Of a stretch of DNA of 64,000 nt, positions 34,396 through 47,500 are shown one piece after another. The stretch is from Arcuatula senhousia (Eukaryota > Mollusca > Bivalvia > Mytilida > Mytilidae). The translations under genes were made by a program, and so were the position numbers. The DNA lies in assembly GCA_963971305.1 (NCBI GenBank), contig OZ020317.1, positions 13,596,001 to 13,660,000 on the forward strand, in the 5' to 3' direction. The first letter of the stretch is position 1, and each line of letters opens with the position of its first letter. The notes beneath the pieces were generated by a model. The model was not told the origin of the DNA and ran no database searches. It saw only the letters and a list, made by a program, of their open reading frames with translations.

Positions 34396-35112
34396 AACAA
34401 GAGGCTACCAGGAGCCCGAACGGCCCACCTGGTCCTTCTGCTATAGGGATCATCTGGGATCTCTTCTATGAGCTATTACCCCTCTCATCTGGCAACTTTG
34501 ACCAGATTGTTTCATTGTTGAGCTTAATGAGCTCAAGATTTGAGCGAGCAAGAACTTTCCTTTATCTGCAATTTTTTTCATAAAATAAGACAAAAACATA
34601 ATAAAACGTAGCTTTTGGTTTTTTTTATTTTCAAAGGGTCATTACCCATATAAGAAATTATCCGACATCTATGACGCTATGGAGACTTTTGTAGAGCTCA
34701 ATAGAGCTGAAGGTTTTTAAAAGCAAGCGACAGCTCTTATCTATCTGCAATACTTTTCATTGAATAAGGCAAAAACATTAAAACAATGCTATTCTAACTT
34801 TTAAACCCATAACCCTTATAAGGAGTCATCGGACCTGATGAAGACTTTGCAAAGCTTTCGGATGTTGAAGAAGTATGGATCCATTGGATTAGCTCTTTGA
34901 TTTGCAAGCCAAAAACATGCAGTAGTCTGATCTCTTGGGATATTTTTGGCAGCGATGGCCACGTTTTGTTGACCGAAGAATTTTTATGCAGGACAGATCA
35001 TTCATACCAAGTTTCATTACATTCTGTTTCGTAGTTTCAGAGGAGGATTTTGAGAAATTGTTAATTGACGATAGGACACGATAGACGATGACGAAGGACG
35101 CCTTGAAACCCA
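34396..35112 (-). mobile_element. Helentron-like element, AGCTCACCTGG/AGGAGCC-tail family, degenerate, reverse orientation
   Basis: The left end AACAAGAGGCTACCAGGAGC (34397) is the reverse complement of the family tail (hairpin plus CTCTTGTT). Monomers of about 177 bp share 'tatctgcaat', 'ttttcat' and 'aataaggcaaaaacatt'. The right end has a decayed GACGATAG/GACGAAGGACG tract (35063-35100); the head hairpin is no longer visible. Confidence 0.65.
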
Positions 35113-36639
35113 TCCTTTTGATGAAAAAAAAATGTTATTTTCCTTCAGGATTTTAGCGAAACTGACCTTGAACCCCCTTTGGTCTGCAGTAGAAAATAAG
35201 CGGACACGTTTTCAGAATAAAAAAATCTGGATACGCCTCTGATAAGGTTTAATAGATTAACTTTGATTTGTTTTGCCATGGCAAAACAAAAACGAATGGT
35301 TGCCGAATTAAAATTATCAGTTTAATAGTTATCCCTGGTGTCAAATTTCACGATAAACAAAGAAATTAGAGGCTCCCCTTATGCCTATCTCGTAAACCGG
35401 ATAAGCTGTTACAAGATTCTTCCGAGTAAAAAAATAATCCTTTCGCGTCAAACAAAAGCTGAACTTTTCTGCACTTCGTTTGTCTCAGATTTTAGATAAA
35501 TTTTACCAGCTGTTTTACATGTTTTAGCTGCCACATTATGAACTAAAAGCTGGACAAAAAAAAAAACCAACAAAAAACATGCAACTTTTAAGTTGAAGCG
35601 AAAACGATATACATGTCTCAACAGATGTGATCTATCAAGTACAAAATAAATACTAGCTTTGAATAATGAAAGAACCTTAGTGAGCACGTACCCCACGCGT
35701 CCACAGATAATATCTATTTTGAGTTGTTGTTTTTCCAAGTCGGCTCATTAAACAGGAAGAAGACCTGTATGTGAACCCTATACCTGAAGCTACATATGCG
35801 TCTCGGGGCGATATATTTTATCGTGAGAAATTCTGGTGTAACACCCTCAGCAACGGGCAGTATGTGTTTACATAACATCAAATATCAAAAGTATGTTACG
35901 GAAATTTGGAGGTGGACGGACGGACGGACCATTCTCAAACATTACATTCGCGTGGAGCATAATTAACCGGTAATTGATAGCTAGTATTTTAGGTGATTCG
36001 CTGTTCAATTGGAACAATTTTAGATGGTAAGTTCGTTTTACAGAAACATTTGGCTTTAAATACCTTAAACATCTTCTGAAGTCAATGTATTTAAAAGTGG
36101 ACTGGAGCTGACTTCTGAAGTCAATCATGTATTTAAAAGTGGACTAGAGCCGAAGCATTAACTTGAGAATCTAAATTCTAAATGATTCTACTATGTACTA
36201 TTCCATGCCATGAAAAGGTTCTTTTTTGTCCTCAATCGCAGGAATTTGAATTCCCGTTCCAGTGGACATTGTGCCAAACACAACAGCAAGATGTGTTAAT
36301 TTTTTTCTATACTTCACGGATTGAAGGGCGATGCCAGAAGTATGTGAAAAAGTTCCCCCGGGGAGTTCCATACTCCAACCCGACCCCTATCAATCTTGAT
36401 TCGCCACTGCAGTTGCATATATATAAACTCCAGTTTTGAGAAAAATTTCCATGCAGCGTCCAGTGACATACTACAGACATACTACAGTGAAATTATTAAG
36501 TTTTTGCACGTTATAAGTATATATGTCTAGAAAACCTACGAACCATTAATACTTACTTTGATAATATTGATAAATATATTCTTATTGTGTGTTAATTCTT
36601 GTGCTTTGTTGTGGATTATTGATAGGGGGAGGGTTGGGC
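35113..36639. other. Mostly unassigned; fragments of repeats
   Basis: A GGACGGACGGACGGACC tract at 35914-35931 marks a further decayed element on the minus strand. A duplicated 42-55 bp block ('cttctgaagtcaat' then 'gtatttaaaagtggact') lies at 36068-36150. A GGATCC-MITE-like end is near 36395 ('cttgattcgccactgcag'). Confidence 0.45.
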
Positions 36640-37085
36640 CCAAAACACTACCTTAGCCCCGCCACATTTTATATGTGCCTCCCCTCAGCCAGCAGTGATC
36701 TTTGGCATACTTTTGTATGTACTAATTGTTTTAAGGTTTTCCTTTGCGTATTTGAAAACTGGATTTGACTTAAGTGTATTTTAGTTTGACCTTGGGCCAA
36801 ACAAAACAGCGAGCAGCACCTATTGGCATCGTTGAAGGCTGTTGGCTGTTTTTCGTTGTGGTCTTTTTAAATTGCCGTTTGTTTATATGGGCTCTGTTGC
36901 GTATACCTATTCCACACCTCATTATCTTCTATATAAGTTTTGTTTTGGATTTTATTCCTATAAAATTTCTGGCTCTGATTCTGATTATATCAAAGGAAGC
37001 CATTTAGGAATAATTGTCAGCGTGTATGGGTCACGGTCTGATTTCGGAGGTGGTTCCTTTTGTGTATAAAAATTGATATCATAAT
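36640..37085 (+). repeat. Interspersed repeat, 'ccgccacattttatatgtgc' family, copy 1
   Basis: Shares 'cccgccacattttatatgtg', 'gcgagcagc', 'gttgaaggctg', 'ttttaaattg' and 'cacctcattat' in the same order with 50575-50940. The two copies are clearly diverged and boundaries are approximate. Confidence 0.65.
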
Positions 37086-38111
37086 ATGGGGGAGTTAGTG
37101 CTAATTACAACAGATTTGATAAATTCTGATTTTATGTATATTACTGTATATTTTGTGACAAATTTTGTGGTATTGTTTCTATTCTTATGCTTTAACCCAC
37201 ATGGGTCCCATGACTTGCAGATCGAAATAACCCCTCACTCCCTTGATAATTGTGAATCTTTTTGACAAAATATGACGTGTTGTCCCACACAAACATTACC
37301 GCATCTAGCAAACGTGTAAATCGTGGTAAATGTTAGGTGGTTGTTCTATTGTGCTGAAATTATCACATATGAAATATGACGTTTGCAGCTCGACTCCTAC
37401 ATCAAATATCTCATTGCTCATGATAGTGATAAAAAGACATGAATAAAGGTACTAACAGCTAGGAATAATCAATTTGATATGTCCAAAAAAGAAAAGACAA
37501 AAACAAAACAAAGACGTACAGGAGAAATTGAAGATCGCAATGGTCCTGACTTGGTACAGGCATTTCAAAAGATATGATGGGTTAAACCAGGTTTAATGGC
37601 ACTGAACACCCTCCCATTGCGGTCTTAGTAAAATACAACACAACACAAGACATAATAGGAATTGTGAGGTATCACCTCAGTACAACAAATAGCCAAAAAC
37701 TTATTTTAACAATCTCCGACATGATTTTTTACAATTAACCAGTGATTGATTTTGAAAGATAAAACTTTTTTAGATACCGTATGAGACGTATTAAATAAAC
37801 TTTGACCTCTTACTTGACCCATTCTGAACTGCTTACCCTTCCAGATCAACTGAGTTCAGCCTCGTTTTGAGATATTCGTAGATCTATCTGTATGCTTCTA
37901 GTCTAGCTGTCAGCAACAGTGAGCGTTCTCAAAAATCCTCTGCATCAAGTTTTTTGTTAATTTTTGCGTCGTGATAAGATAATTTTAAAGGTTTTGACTG
38001 ACCGAAATAACATTTTCAGGACCTAAGATATTTTCTTGAATAAAGTTTGTCCCTGATATTAAAACAGAGACGAAATTGTTGGACTCAATATCATCATGAG
38101 TACAAAATAAA
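37086..38111. other. Intergenic, with fragments of interspersed repeats
   Basis: 37440-37700 ('attgaagatcgcaatggtcc', 'gacttggtacaggcatttc') matches 27165-27190 in reverse. 37825-37880 ('ctgcttacccttccag', 'gagttcagcctcg') is a fragment of the 3'-tail repeat. No gene seen. Confidence 0.5.
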
Positions 38112-39007
38112 AACAAGAGGCTCCCAGGAGCCTGAATCGCTCACCTGACTTATGTGCCTAAACTATAGGCTATTAGGCAAATACTATTTAACATTGATAG
38201 GCACTATTTAACATTGATTCTTTTCTAAGCGGAATTACTTATTAGCTAAAAACAGCAATTTACCCCTATGTTCTATTTTTAGCCATGGCGGCCATGTTTT
38301 ACAACCAATCAAAAATCCCCACATCAGTTCAAAACATTTTATGCTAATAAACAACTAAACCAAGTTTGGTTCAAATTGAACATAAGGTGTCAGAGGAGTT
38401 AACTTTTAGAATGCGATGAGTAAAAGCTGTGAAAATGGTCAAATATCGACGTTCTAAGGGGAATAACTCCTAAAAGGAATGGCCCTACAACATTGACCCT
38501 ATTACATATTTTGTAGATCGTGATGTACTTAACAATATGCAATTTTAACTTTTTAATTATCTCATATAGTTTTCAAGATATTAAGATTAATAAGTGCAAA
38601 ATCCATAAAAAATCAAGGAAAAGGGCAATAACTCCTACATGGAATGTTGGATCTTCTCCAAAATTTCAGGGCAGGTAGATCTTGAAGTGCAGATCACTTT
38701 TGTCCTAGCAGAATTTAAAAATCTGTCAGGTTTTAGAGTTATTTGCAAAAAAACTACATTTTACCCCTATGTTCTATTTTTAGCCATGGCGGCCATGTTT
38801 TACAACCAATCAAAAATCCCCACATTAGTTTTATGCACCTAATGCTAATAAACATTTGTATCAAGTTTGGTTCCAATTTTCCAATTGGACTTATGGTGTC
38901 AGAGGAGTTAACGTTTTAAAAAGTTTACGGACGACGGATGGACGACGGACGCCAAGTGATGGCAATAGCTCACATGACCCTCTGACCCTTCGGGTCAGGT
39001 GAGCTAA
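38112..39007 (-). mobile_element. Helentron-like element, AGCTCACCTGACC family, reverse orientation
   Basis: On the minus strand the head hairpin (38967-39005) has arms AGCTCACCTGACCC and GGGTCATGTGAGCT with an inner CCGAAGGGTC fold. Then comes a (TCCG)n-like tract (38930-38952). Two diverged units about 500 bp apart share 'ttacccctatgttctatttt' and 'agccatggcggccatgtttt'. The tail hairpin AGGCTCC/GGGAGCCT (38118-38133) precedes the CTTGTT end at 38112-38117. A related element begins at 63850. Confidence 0.82.
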
Positions 39008-39059
39008 AAATCTCTTTTAGAATTTCATTTTCTTAGCTTAAGATAAAAAAAAAGAAAAG

Positions 39060-40420
39060 TTTTGCAAGTAAATTACTGTAGACCAGGTGCGAATCGATAA
39101 CACGCTTTTTGCTATCAACAGCGTGTAATTTTCTAAGATATCGATCCAGAGGAGGTTGGACACTTTGCACACGGCACGCATATATCTTGTATATTATCGA
39201 TTGCGTGGCCTATAGACAATCAGTCTAACAGTGGTTATCGACGGGTCAACATCAAACCGCACGTGTATTCGACCACTGGTCACTAACAGTAAATGTAAAG
39301 ATTAACAGCAAAGAGCTGCAAACCCATTCGAAATATACTATTATATATTTATATATATATTTTTTTGGGTTTCACATGTTAAGACTAAGATCATATTTAT
39401 GAAGCAAATTAATTCCACGTATTTATCAAATAAATGTCTTTAAAATAAATAAATTAAATGATTTGCTAGATTATTCATATGTTAAACAAATTGTTATAAT
39501 CGAAGTTCTTTACATCCTTCGGACCAATATATACTAATGTGTACTTATACAGGTCTACAATACTCTAATTCCTTGAGGTATATAACTGAAATCACTGAGC
39601 CTGCACGTAATAATTTTGCAAACATTCCGCCCCACACCCTTAAAAATAATTTATCCATCTATCTTTAAAAATACATTTTTTTAAACGTAAACATTCCTTA
39701 TAATATTCTTTTAAATGAACTTTTCTGATTATTTGTTTATTTATTGGAGATATAGAAAATCCATGATTCTGAAAGAATTCAAAAATGTTTGATTTGAATA
39801 TGCAAATTAGTAGAAAATTGGCAATATTTGTTGGTTAAATACGAACAAAATAATGGGGCGCTATGGGGCGCTGAAAGAATTTAAAATGTCCAATATATAA
39901 AGATTCCATGTCTGAAAAATCAGCTATGGAACTCAAAGGATTTTCTCAGAATTTAATGTTAAAGATGACACGTCAAATCTAAAAACTACATTTTCAAAAA
40001 ATGTGTATTTGTAAATGAGTTAATTAATTAACAGATATCGTATATCTGAGTTTTAAAATTGTATATTACGAAAGCTGGATCTTGGTTCTGACGATATACA
40101 AAAACCTGGACACCTGGGGTTAATTAGAAGTAAAATAATTTTGTTACAAAAACGCTGAATTAAGGGTCGTAAATCAAATTCGAAATGCTGATAGACGATG
40201 TAAGTTTGACCACGTGACCTTTGCACACGGCCTTAAGCTGTCGTCCCTCCTCTGATATCGATCGATGCCTTATTGCTTCCACGGCTGCCTGTTTGCTATC
40301 TATAGCAACCAGGTATACTTAATTTGCAATGCTAGTGATGCCAAAAAGGCATTTTGTCGTATCGCTCTCTAGCAACTAGGCATATTATGATAAGCAAGGC
40401 TGGTGCAACAAAAAAAGGAA
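39060..40420. other. Candidate element or rearranged block bounded by inverted and direct matches
   Basis: CAGAGGAGG (39149) faces CCTCCTCTG (40247), each beside a TATCGAT motif, while TTTGCACACGGC occurs in direct orientation near 39164 and 40221. A tandem pair 'tagcaaccaggtatact' / 'tagcaactaggcatatt' lies at 40310-40395. No coding sequence; nature unresolved. Confidence 0.4.
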
Positions 40421-40776
40421 ATTTCTCGATTCGTAGTTATAGTTCCCGAGCATTTTTTGGCCCATTATAATATACAGGATGTAAATAAAACGAATAGTCA
40501 TGTACAATATACCAAATGAGAAGCATTAACTCGTTAAAAAGACCAATGGTTAACCAATGTGTAAATTCCGACTTAAATAAAGATAAAATACAAACACTTA
40601 AGGTTTACTTTAAATCCCTCCTACTATTTCAATTGAATTGGGATTAAATTTTTAATCATTTAAAACGCATATGTAAAACAGGAAACCATCAGAAGTATTT
40701 CGGTTACATCCTTACACCTTTTTCTTCTCAGTGCTGTTTTTTGAAATAATATTTTATGGCGAATAAGAACTGTATG

Positions 40777-40931
40777 CAGTGGCGGATCCAGAAGGGGGGT
40801 TCCGGGGGTATGAACCACCCCTTTCCTCCGAAATTTTTTAAATTTTGTGTAGATTTTTCAAAATTGGTCTGGACCCCCCCCCCTTTTGGCCCACAGAACC
40901 CAGTATGTGGACCCCCCTGGATCCGCCCCTG
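40777..40931. mobile_element. GGCGGATCCAG-type MITE, 155 bp
   Basis: Ends CAGTGGCGGATCCAG and CTGGATCCGCCCCTG are inverted. Inside are G- and C-runs and 'aaattttgtgtagattttt'. The copy at 62255-62443 is the same family in the opposite orientation ('gaaaatctacacacaaattt'). A fragment of the 3'-tail repeat follows at 40935-40985. Confidence 0.83.
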
Positions 40932-40985
40932 GCCAGTATGCTTAGTCTTCCTAAGCACCTGTGTTAACTTTAGTTACCGTCATTT

Positions 40986-43060
40986 CTGAACATCAACTGT
41001 CTTTTTAATTTATCCTTGATGTTATAAATTATTTTTTAAATTTGAAAACCCCAAAATATGGAATTTCTTTTTGTGATCCAGTTTCACAACACAAATTAGA
41101 AAAGATGACAGACTAAGAACAGTTAGGTTCGTTATGAGAGGTTTCAAAGCTACGCGGAAAATATGCTTGCGCTCCTGCAAAGCTAGGGCCTAGAGGAAAC
41201 CCTTCTCTTGATCCGCTACTGTCGATTTTATTCCCAGTTTTGTAAACCAAACCAAGGATAATAATAAAAGATGTTGCACTCTGGCTGATAAAAAAATGTT
41301 TAGAAGGTAAAACCACATTCAAAAGGAAAAATCCAAATACATAAATCACAATAAAAGGTAAAAAGCACAGCAATACAGTAATGAAAAAGTGACCATATTT
41401 CGGACCTCACCTCCTTCTTGTCGGAAGGATTTACAACTGGTGGCTGCCAGGGCATCAAAAGTTGATCATTTGCCTTCAAGAATTATCATTTGAATAGATC
41501 AGACTAGTTTTTTTAAGTACAGGCTTGTTTTCAGGTTTTAATAAGTTGGAATATTTATGCTGTTTCTCATGGGACATAATTCTGTGACAGTACACCAAAG
41601 TAATTTGTGGATACATCGAGAAATGAAAATTTTTATTTTATAACATTGTGACGTCTCATATTTGCATGTGTCAAAGTTCAAGGTATCTGGAATTCTTTCC
41701 TTTTGGCCTTGGATGATCCGGTCCTTTCGAATTATCGATATTTTTTTTAACAGGGTCATCCCTGTGTCAGTCAATGAGCATTCATTTCCAGAGCTACTTG
41801 CATTTTTTTTCTAAAAACATAAACATATAAAAGTAAAACATTTTTTTTCAAGGCGCACGTCTTTCAATCAAACACAAATAAAAATTATCAAGGCAATAAA
41901 GAAACTGATTGTTTTCTGCAAAGCCTTGAAGGGTTCAACTATTTTTAATCCGAAATTGAACAAAAATATATTATTTTGTTGGTGACGATATCTTTTCATG
42001 TTCCAGAATTTTAATTTAGGGGGGCGTGTTTTTTACGTGGATTTCATGCATAACAAATGATTTTTGTCAGGTTTTGGGGGTGCACGCCCCTCACACCCCC
42101 TTCTGAATCCGCACCTGGTTAAGTATTAAATTTATTGTTTGTTGACTTAGATCACTTGACTTAGATGAACTTTGCATCATCATGAATTAAGGTCAAATTG
42201 ACTGACTTTGGTAATTTGTTTTTAATAAATCTAATAAAGCGCCTAACAATAAGACGTCAAAGTAAAAGAATATGGTTTAACTATTTCCCTGTACTTCAGG
42301 AAAATCTTTAGCGGTCCCGTTGCTAAACTGACGTCAAGCAATATACGCAAATTGTATTGCTTAGAAACAGAATTGTACCAATAATCAATATATAAGCAAA
42401 CGAAGCTCAAGAAAAATACCAAAATGATAAATTAGGGCCATTTGTCATTTACCGGTGAAATCTGTACGAAAACACAACAAATTAAGTAAATAAAACGCAA
42501 AGGCTCGTCATTTTTGGAATAGTTTCCAACGTTAATTGAAAATATGCAAATGAGATAGTAAAATCGTGTATACGAAACTGTGGCTATTTATAAACTTATC
42601 AGCGAAAAGGTTAGGAAGACCTTTTCTGCGTGGGTGGGGAAACGAAATTCAAAGGATATACTATAAATGTAATCACAACGATAATAACATGTGCATTTGT
42701 TTAAATCACAGGACATTCTAAAAACATTTACTTTCAAATTGTAAGTGGATAAATTGTCTGTGTACTCGCCACGGAAGATTTATTTTTAGACAGTTTGTTG
42801 TTTATTTATCTGTTTACACGAGAGTTTACTATAGGAAGACACTGTATTATTTATGTTACAATTTTTGGTGAGTACATTTTCACATTTTTTTTTTTATTTT
42901 CATATTTATTTTGGTCAATTGTTTCGTAAAAAATATGACCTAGATTTTGGAGCAAGTACGTGACCCAGACTAAAAAGGTGAAGGTCACGTTTCCAATACA
43001 CATCTTTTTAAAGGGGGCATTTTAGGTCACAAATGAAGTTGAACGTTATTGAATTTGTTT
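40986..43060. other. Unassigned intergenic sequence
   Basis: Fragments of GGATCC-type MITE ends occur near 41205 (cttgatccgctactg) and 42100 (ttctgaatccgcacctgg). A hydrophobic minus-strand stretch (41373-41230) is discussed as rejected. No exon, RNA gene or array is supported. Confidence 0.45.
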
Positions 43061-43990
43061 GAATTATTACATGATTTTGTCAGGAAAAGAAGCTTTGTAC
43101 ATGTAGATATCAAAATAAAAAAAAAGAACTTAAAGAAACATAAATTTATTATACACTAAAATTGTACATGTATCTCAAAATATTTAAGAGTGCACCCAGA
43201 AAGAAAAGACAAAACTAGACATAAACCTGTGGTCACCTGTACATATACAATGTATTTAGCAAATTGGTGAAATCTCAAAATTTTTATAAATCAGTTTTCA
43301 TATAAACTGCATGTTTCTGTACATGTACAAAAAAACAAAGATCTATAAACTGTAATATCTTCAAAACTACAAAAGATTTTTACATAAATCTTGTTGAATA
43401 TTATCTGTGTTGAACATTAAAACATTAAAATGATTTTATAACATTTGACACTAAAGGAATATTTAAAAAACACATATATATATACCACCCTTTTTAGATG
43501 AAAATACAAACTTTGTACAATATGTTCATAACTGTTAGTGGACATTAAGCCTTTATGTCGGTGTTAAAAGCTCGCTAGAGCTTGTGTTTTCTTGTTATGT
43601 AATGTACCGACTCTAAATAAAACTTTGATTTGATTTGAACTGTTTAACACTACATGCATGACATGTACATGTAGATTTTACTCAAAGTTTATTTATTTTA
43701 ATATTAACTCTTGCATTGGCCATTAAGAAAGAACCTGTGGTTCAATATATGCATTTCACTGCACATGGTATTAATAAGAAGAATTTACATTATTCTGATT
43801 AAATAATTCATGGCAGGGTTTGGCTGGACCAAATGGACATTAAGCCTTTATACATTTTGTACATGTACATGTAATCACCCTTATCAGTTTTTTCAATACA
43901 TGTAATTGTTACATGATACCTCAGTACATGTACATACATGTACATGTACATTTTTGTACACATGTTGTAATTGAGTTTTTGGTTAAAGCC
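43060..43990. repeat. Region dense in the self-complementary ACATGTAC motif
   Basis: ACATGTAC or TACATGTA occurs many times (for example near 43098, 43166, 43318, 43665, 43858, 43922-43950 and 44004), often overlapping. The same palindrome is scattered at lower density elsewhere in the window. Confidence 0.7.
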
Positions 43991-44924
43991 CCTTTAGGGA
44001 TTACATGTACATTGTACATAGAGAAAAGCTGTTGCTTGCTTAAATGTTCAGCTCATTTAGCTCTACAAAAGTCTCCATAGGGTCGAAGTTGTCAGATGAC
44101 CCCTTATAGGGGTTACAGCCCCTGCAATAATGTTTTTTCATGTTTTTGGCCTATTGAATGAAAACTTTTGCAGATAGAGAGAAGCTGTTGCTTGCTTAAA
44201 TGTTCAGCTAATTTAGCTGTACAAAAGTCTCCATAGGGTGGAAGTTGTCAGATGACCCCTTATAGGGGTTACGGCCCCTAAAATGATGTTTTTTCATGTT
44301 TTTGGCCTATAGAAAGAAAACTATAGCAGATAGAGAAAAGCTGTTGCTTGCTTAAATGTTCAGCTCATTTAGCTCTACAAAAGTCTCCATAGGATCGAAG
44401 TCGTCTGATGACCCTTAATAGGGGTTACGGCCCCTAAAATAACTTTTTTCATGTTTTTGACCTATAGAATGAAAACTATCATGACTATAGCAGATAAAGA
44501 AAAGCTGTTGCTTGCTTAAACGTTCAGTTTATTAAGCTCTGTAAAAGTCTCAATAGGAGTGAAGTTGTCAGATGACCCTTAATAGGGGTTACAGCCCCTA
44601 AAATAACCTTTTTCATGTTTTTGGCCTTTAGAATGAAAACTATAGCAGATAGAGAAAAGATGTTGCTTGCCTAAATGTTCAGCACATATAGCTCTAGATC
44701 TACAAAAGTCTCCATAGGGTTGAAGTTGTCAGATGACCCCTTATAGGGGTTACGGCCCCTTAAATAATGGTTTTTCGTGTTTTTGGCCTATAGAATGAAA
44801 ACTATACATGTAGTAGATAAAGAAAAAACTGTTGCTTGCTGAAATGTTCAGCTCATTTAGCTCTACAAAATATAGGGTTGACATCAAGACCAGGTGAGCG
44901 ATTTAGGCTCAGCCTCTTGTTCAA
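43990..44924 (+). mobile_element. AGCTCACCTGG-family element, 5'-truncated, about six 155-160 bp monomers
   Basis: Monomers carry 'aaagctgttgcttgcttaaa', 'atgttcagctcatttagctc', 'caaaagtctccatagg' and 'ggggttacggcccct', starting near 44031, 44186, 44342, 44505, 44661 and 44829. The tail CCAGGTGAGC (44890-44899), an AGGCTCAGCCT mini-hairpin and CTCTTGTT (44915-44922) match 47501-49437. No head is present, so the left end is lost. Confidence 0.8.
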
Positions 44925-44943
44925 TTTTGTACTGTTGCTTTAC

Positions 44944-45630
44944 AGTGGCAGATCCAAAGAGGGGACCAGGAAGCCTGGGCCTGGGCAATCTTTTTGGTGA
45001 AAAATCGAGATAGGGGCTATAAGGTGCCAAATTTATTGAGAGAACTGATAAAGTTTATGCTATATATATAGTTTTATTAAAACAATCTATATTACTCATT
45101 TCTTCATCATGTTCATTGACATGACATCACAATCATTGGTCATATTTCAGGAAAAACTGAAAAACAGCTAAAATTTACAAATTTCAGATAAGTTTTTCAA
45201 AAAAATAAATACCTCCGCATGTTTGCACCAAAAAGATATTTTACACATCCAAATATTGTGTCATTTTACATATTTATGCCAAGTTTCATTGTGGTGAAGG
45301 CATGTGGATGGAGGCATTCAAATTTAGCAAAAACCATTGTTATATGTGACGTTTTGACCATTTTTTACAATATCTGTAAAATAGTCATATACTTTAAGGA
45401 CAAAGAAAAGAAAGACTCCAACCTCACAATGCTATAATGACCAAATACTTGATTTGCATCATTGTAAGATGGCTATAAATAAAGCATGTGTCTTTAAAAT
45501 AAAAGACCCTGATATTCTGGGGCCAACATATGGTCTATTAACCCCTACATGTACCTCAAGATAAATAAGGAAATGACTGGAGTGGCTAGTCAGTGGTCCC
45601 CCTTTTCAAAACCCCTGGATCCACCCTGCT
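44944..45630. mobile_element. Possible longer GGATCC-type element, about 690 bp
   Basis: CAGTGGCAGATCCAAAG (44944) faces CCCTGGATCCACCCTG (about 45613-45630), like the ends of the GGCGGATCCAG MITE family but further apart. The interior has no recognisable gene. The pairing of these two ends is inferred. Confidence 0.45.
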
Positions 45631-46780
45631 TAATAAAAAATGGCTAGAGTCGGCACAATAAAATAAAGTAGGTAGGGACGCCAGAAACACATTTTATTAG
45701 GCCTAATAAATATAACAATGTTAGAATATACCCTAAATGTGATCAAAGCAAACATTAACTCCCAACTTACATGTACAATGTTACCGTTACATACGTCAAT
45801 TCCATGTTTTGTGGTGGCGTTAATTATCCTTGTGACCAAAAAATTATCCACATAACAATATTTCTTGCGTCAATCATATTCGTAATATCTCTTGTTGGAG
45901 TCTAATATTAATTCAATGTTTTATTTTGAATTGTCGTAACCCGCTTAATAACTCTTACCTACAATAGATCCAAAAATAGATCTACGTTACTTTTTTTAGC
46001 ATTTATATATCTATCTCTACGAATGTTGTAGGTATAACGTTGCTATTTTTGAACATCCTCATTCTTAATTTAGATCAAGAATATAGAAGCTATATTGATA
46101 ATTTCAGCAATTTTCCCAATAGTGTCATTGCTAGCCGTTTTATATTTGGAATCGACATTCTTAGAAATGTAATATCTATATAATTTTGACTTGAACTTTT
46201 GATAATTGTCATGATGATAAACCTTCATTTCTCTCTGTGTTTCGCATTTCATTTTATGTATAACTAGGTTAACATTGTACTTTTATTTATTTCAAGTCTA
46301 AGAAAATTAGGTTTTGGTGTAGATTTCAGTCTAATAATATTCAGTTTAGATCATGTTGAAATATTAACCTAACATTTTACATTTTAGTTCATGAAATAAC
46401 AAGAATAGCTTTATATCACTTTATCAAAATCATTTTTTTGGCCTGATTTCTGAAAAGAAAGTTACCAAAAAATGGTCACTCAGCCCCACCTTTATATACA
46501 TGTAAATAAAAAATGTCACAAGATATATAATGTCACAGAAAAAATGGTCACAATATACCATATATCGTGTTATTTTGGCTATTTTGGCATGCAAGAAAAA
46601 AAATTGCCATCTTTTTCATCATATCTAATTCAATGGTAAATATTAAAAAAAAAACAAACCCCAAAAATAAAGCAGCAAAATAACAGAAAAAACATCAAAA
46701 TTCTCATCCGCTAAAATAACCCAATATACATGTACAGTCAGCTAATAATATGTATATGTTAAAGTTCTGCTGGCGAATTT
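45631..46780. other. No feature identified
   Basis: AT-rich intergenic sequence, no open frame with a recognisable motif. Confidence 0.5.
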
Positions 46781-47360
46781 GGGTGGCAGGTGGGTTTAGG
46801 GGCAAGCAAGCAAAGGTAACCAGAGAGATTTTTTAACAGTTTTCACAGCAACTTATATATAACTTACAACATGTACATTTTAGATATATATTAACATTAG
46901 ATAGTGCATGTACAATATACATGTACAAGTGTACAGTTAAAGCAGCATTAGCAAGGAGTCCCATGTCATAAGATTCTTCCTGTTAAAAAAAACCCAGACA
47001 AATACAAGGATAAAGTAGAAATGTGTCCTTGGGGCAGAGATGCCTGCCAGCATAGAGCCCCAAACAGGAAGTAGGAGTCTGACATGTCTGAAAATCACTA
47101 AGAATATACTGAGTTCATCATACTAAACCATGCACCCTTCAAAATTTCAAATCATTTTCTTGTATGGTTTCTGAGAAAAGCTTGACAGAAATTCTATGGT
47201 CAGATACATTCACACAAGAGTAAAACTTAATGCCCCCTGACATGTTGTCGTTTGGGTTATGAATTCAGTGACGAATTTCAGGCGGCAGGAAGGTAAACAG
47301 AAGGTGCAGGTGGGCGGGGCATGTTTTGTTTGTGGGCAGGGCAAGTTTTTGTTACAGTCT
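46780..47360 (+). repeat. Diverged GGATTTCAC-family fragments
   Basis: Two blocks (46765-46990 and 47265-47360) show the family's order of a G-rich tract with 'ggcaggtggg', 'cagttttcacagcaact', 'ggagtcccatgtcataag' and 'ttcctgttaaa'. Similarity is weak and ends cannot be set. Confidence 0.45.
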
Positions 47361-47500
47361 CCTCATTGAACTCACTTATTAAGGCCAATATAAAAATATT
47401 GTAGATTCTCACCCCCACCTGCTCCTCCTGTCATGATTTTTCAGCCACCTCAAAAAGTTAAAAATTTGATTTATCGCGAATTACATGTATGTTCATTTTT

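Noticed and set aside
36182..36439. 85-codon open frame
   Set aside because: Ends in a GGATCC-MITE-like fragment, has no motif and no splice context.
41113..41373. Minus-strand hydrophobic open frame that could be a membrane protein exon
   Set aside because: Part of it lies in a GGATCC-type MITE fragment, an in-frame stop lies just upstream, and the hydrophobic run matches no family I know.
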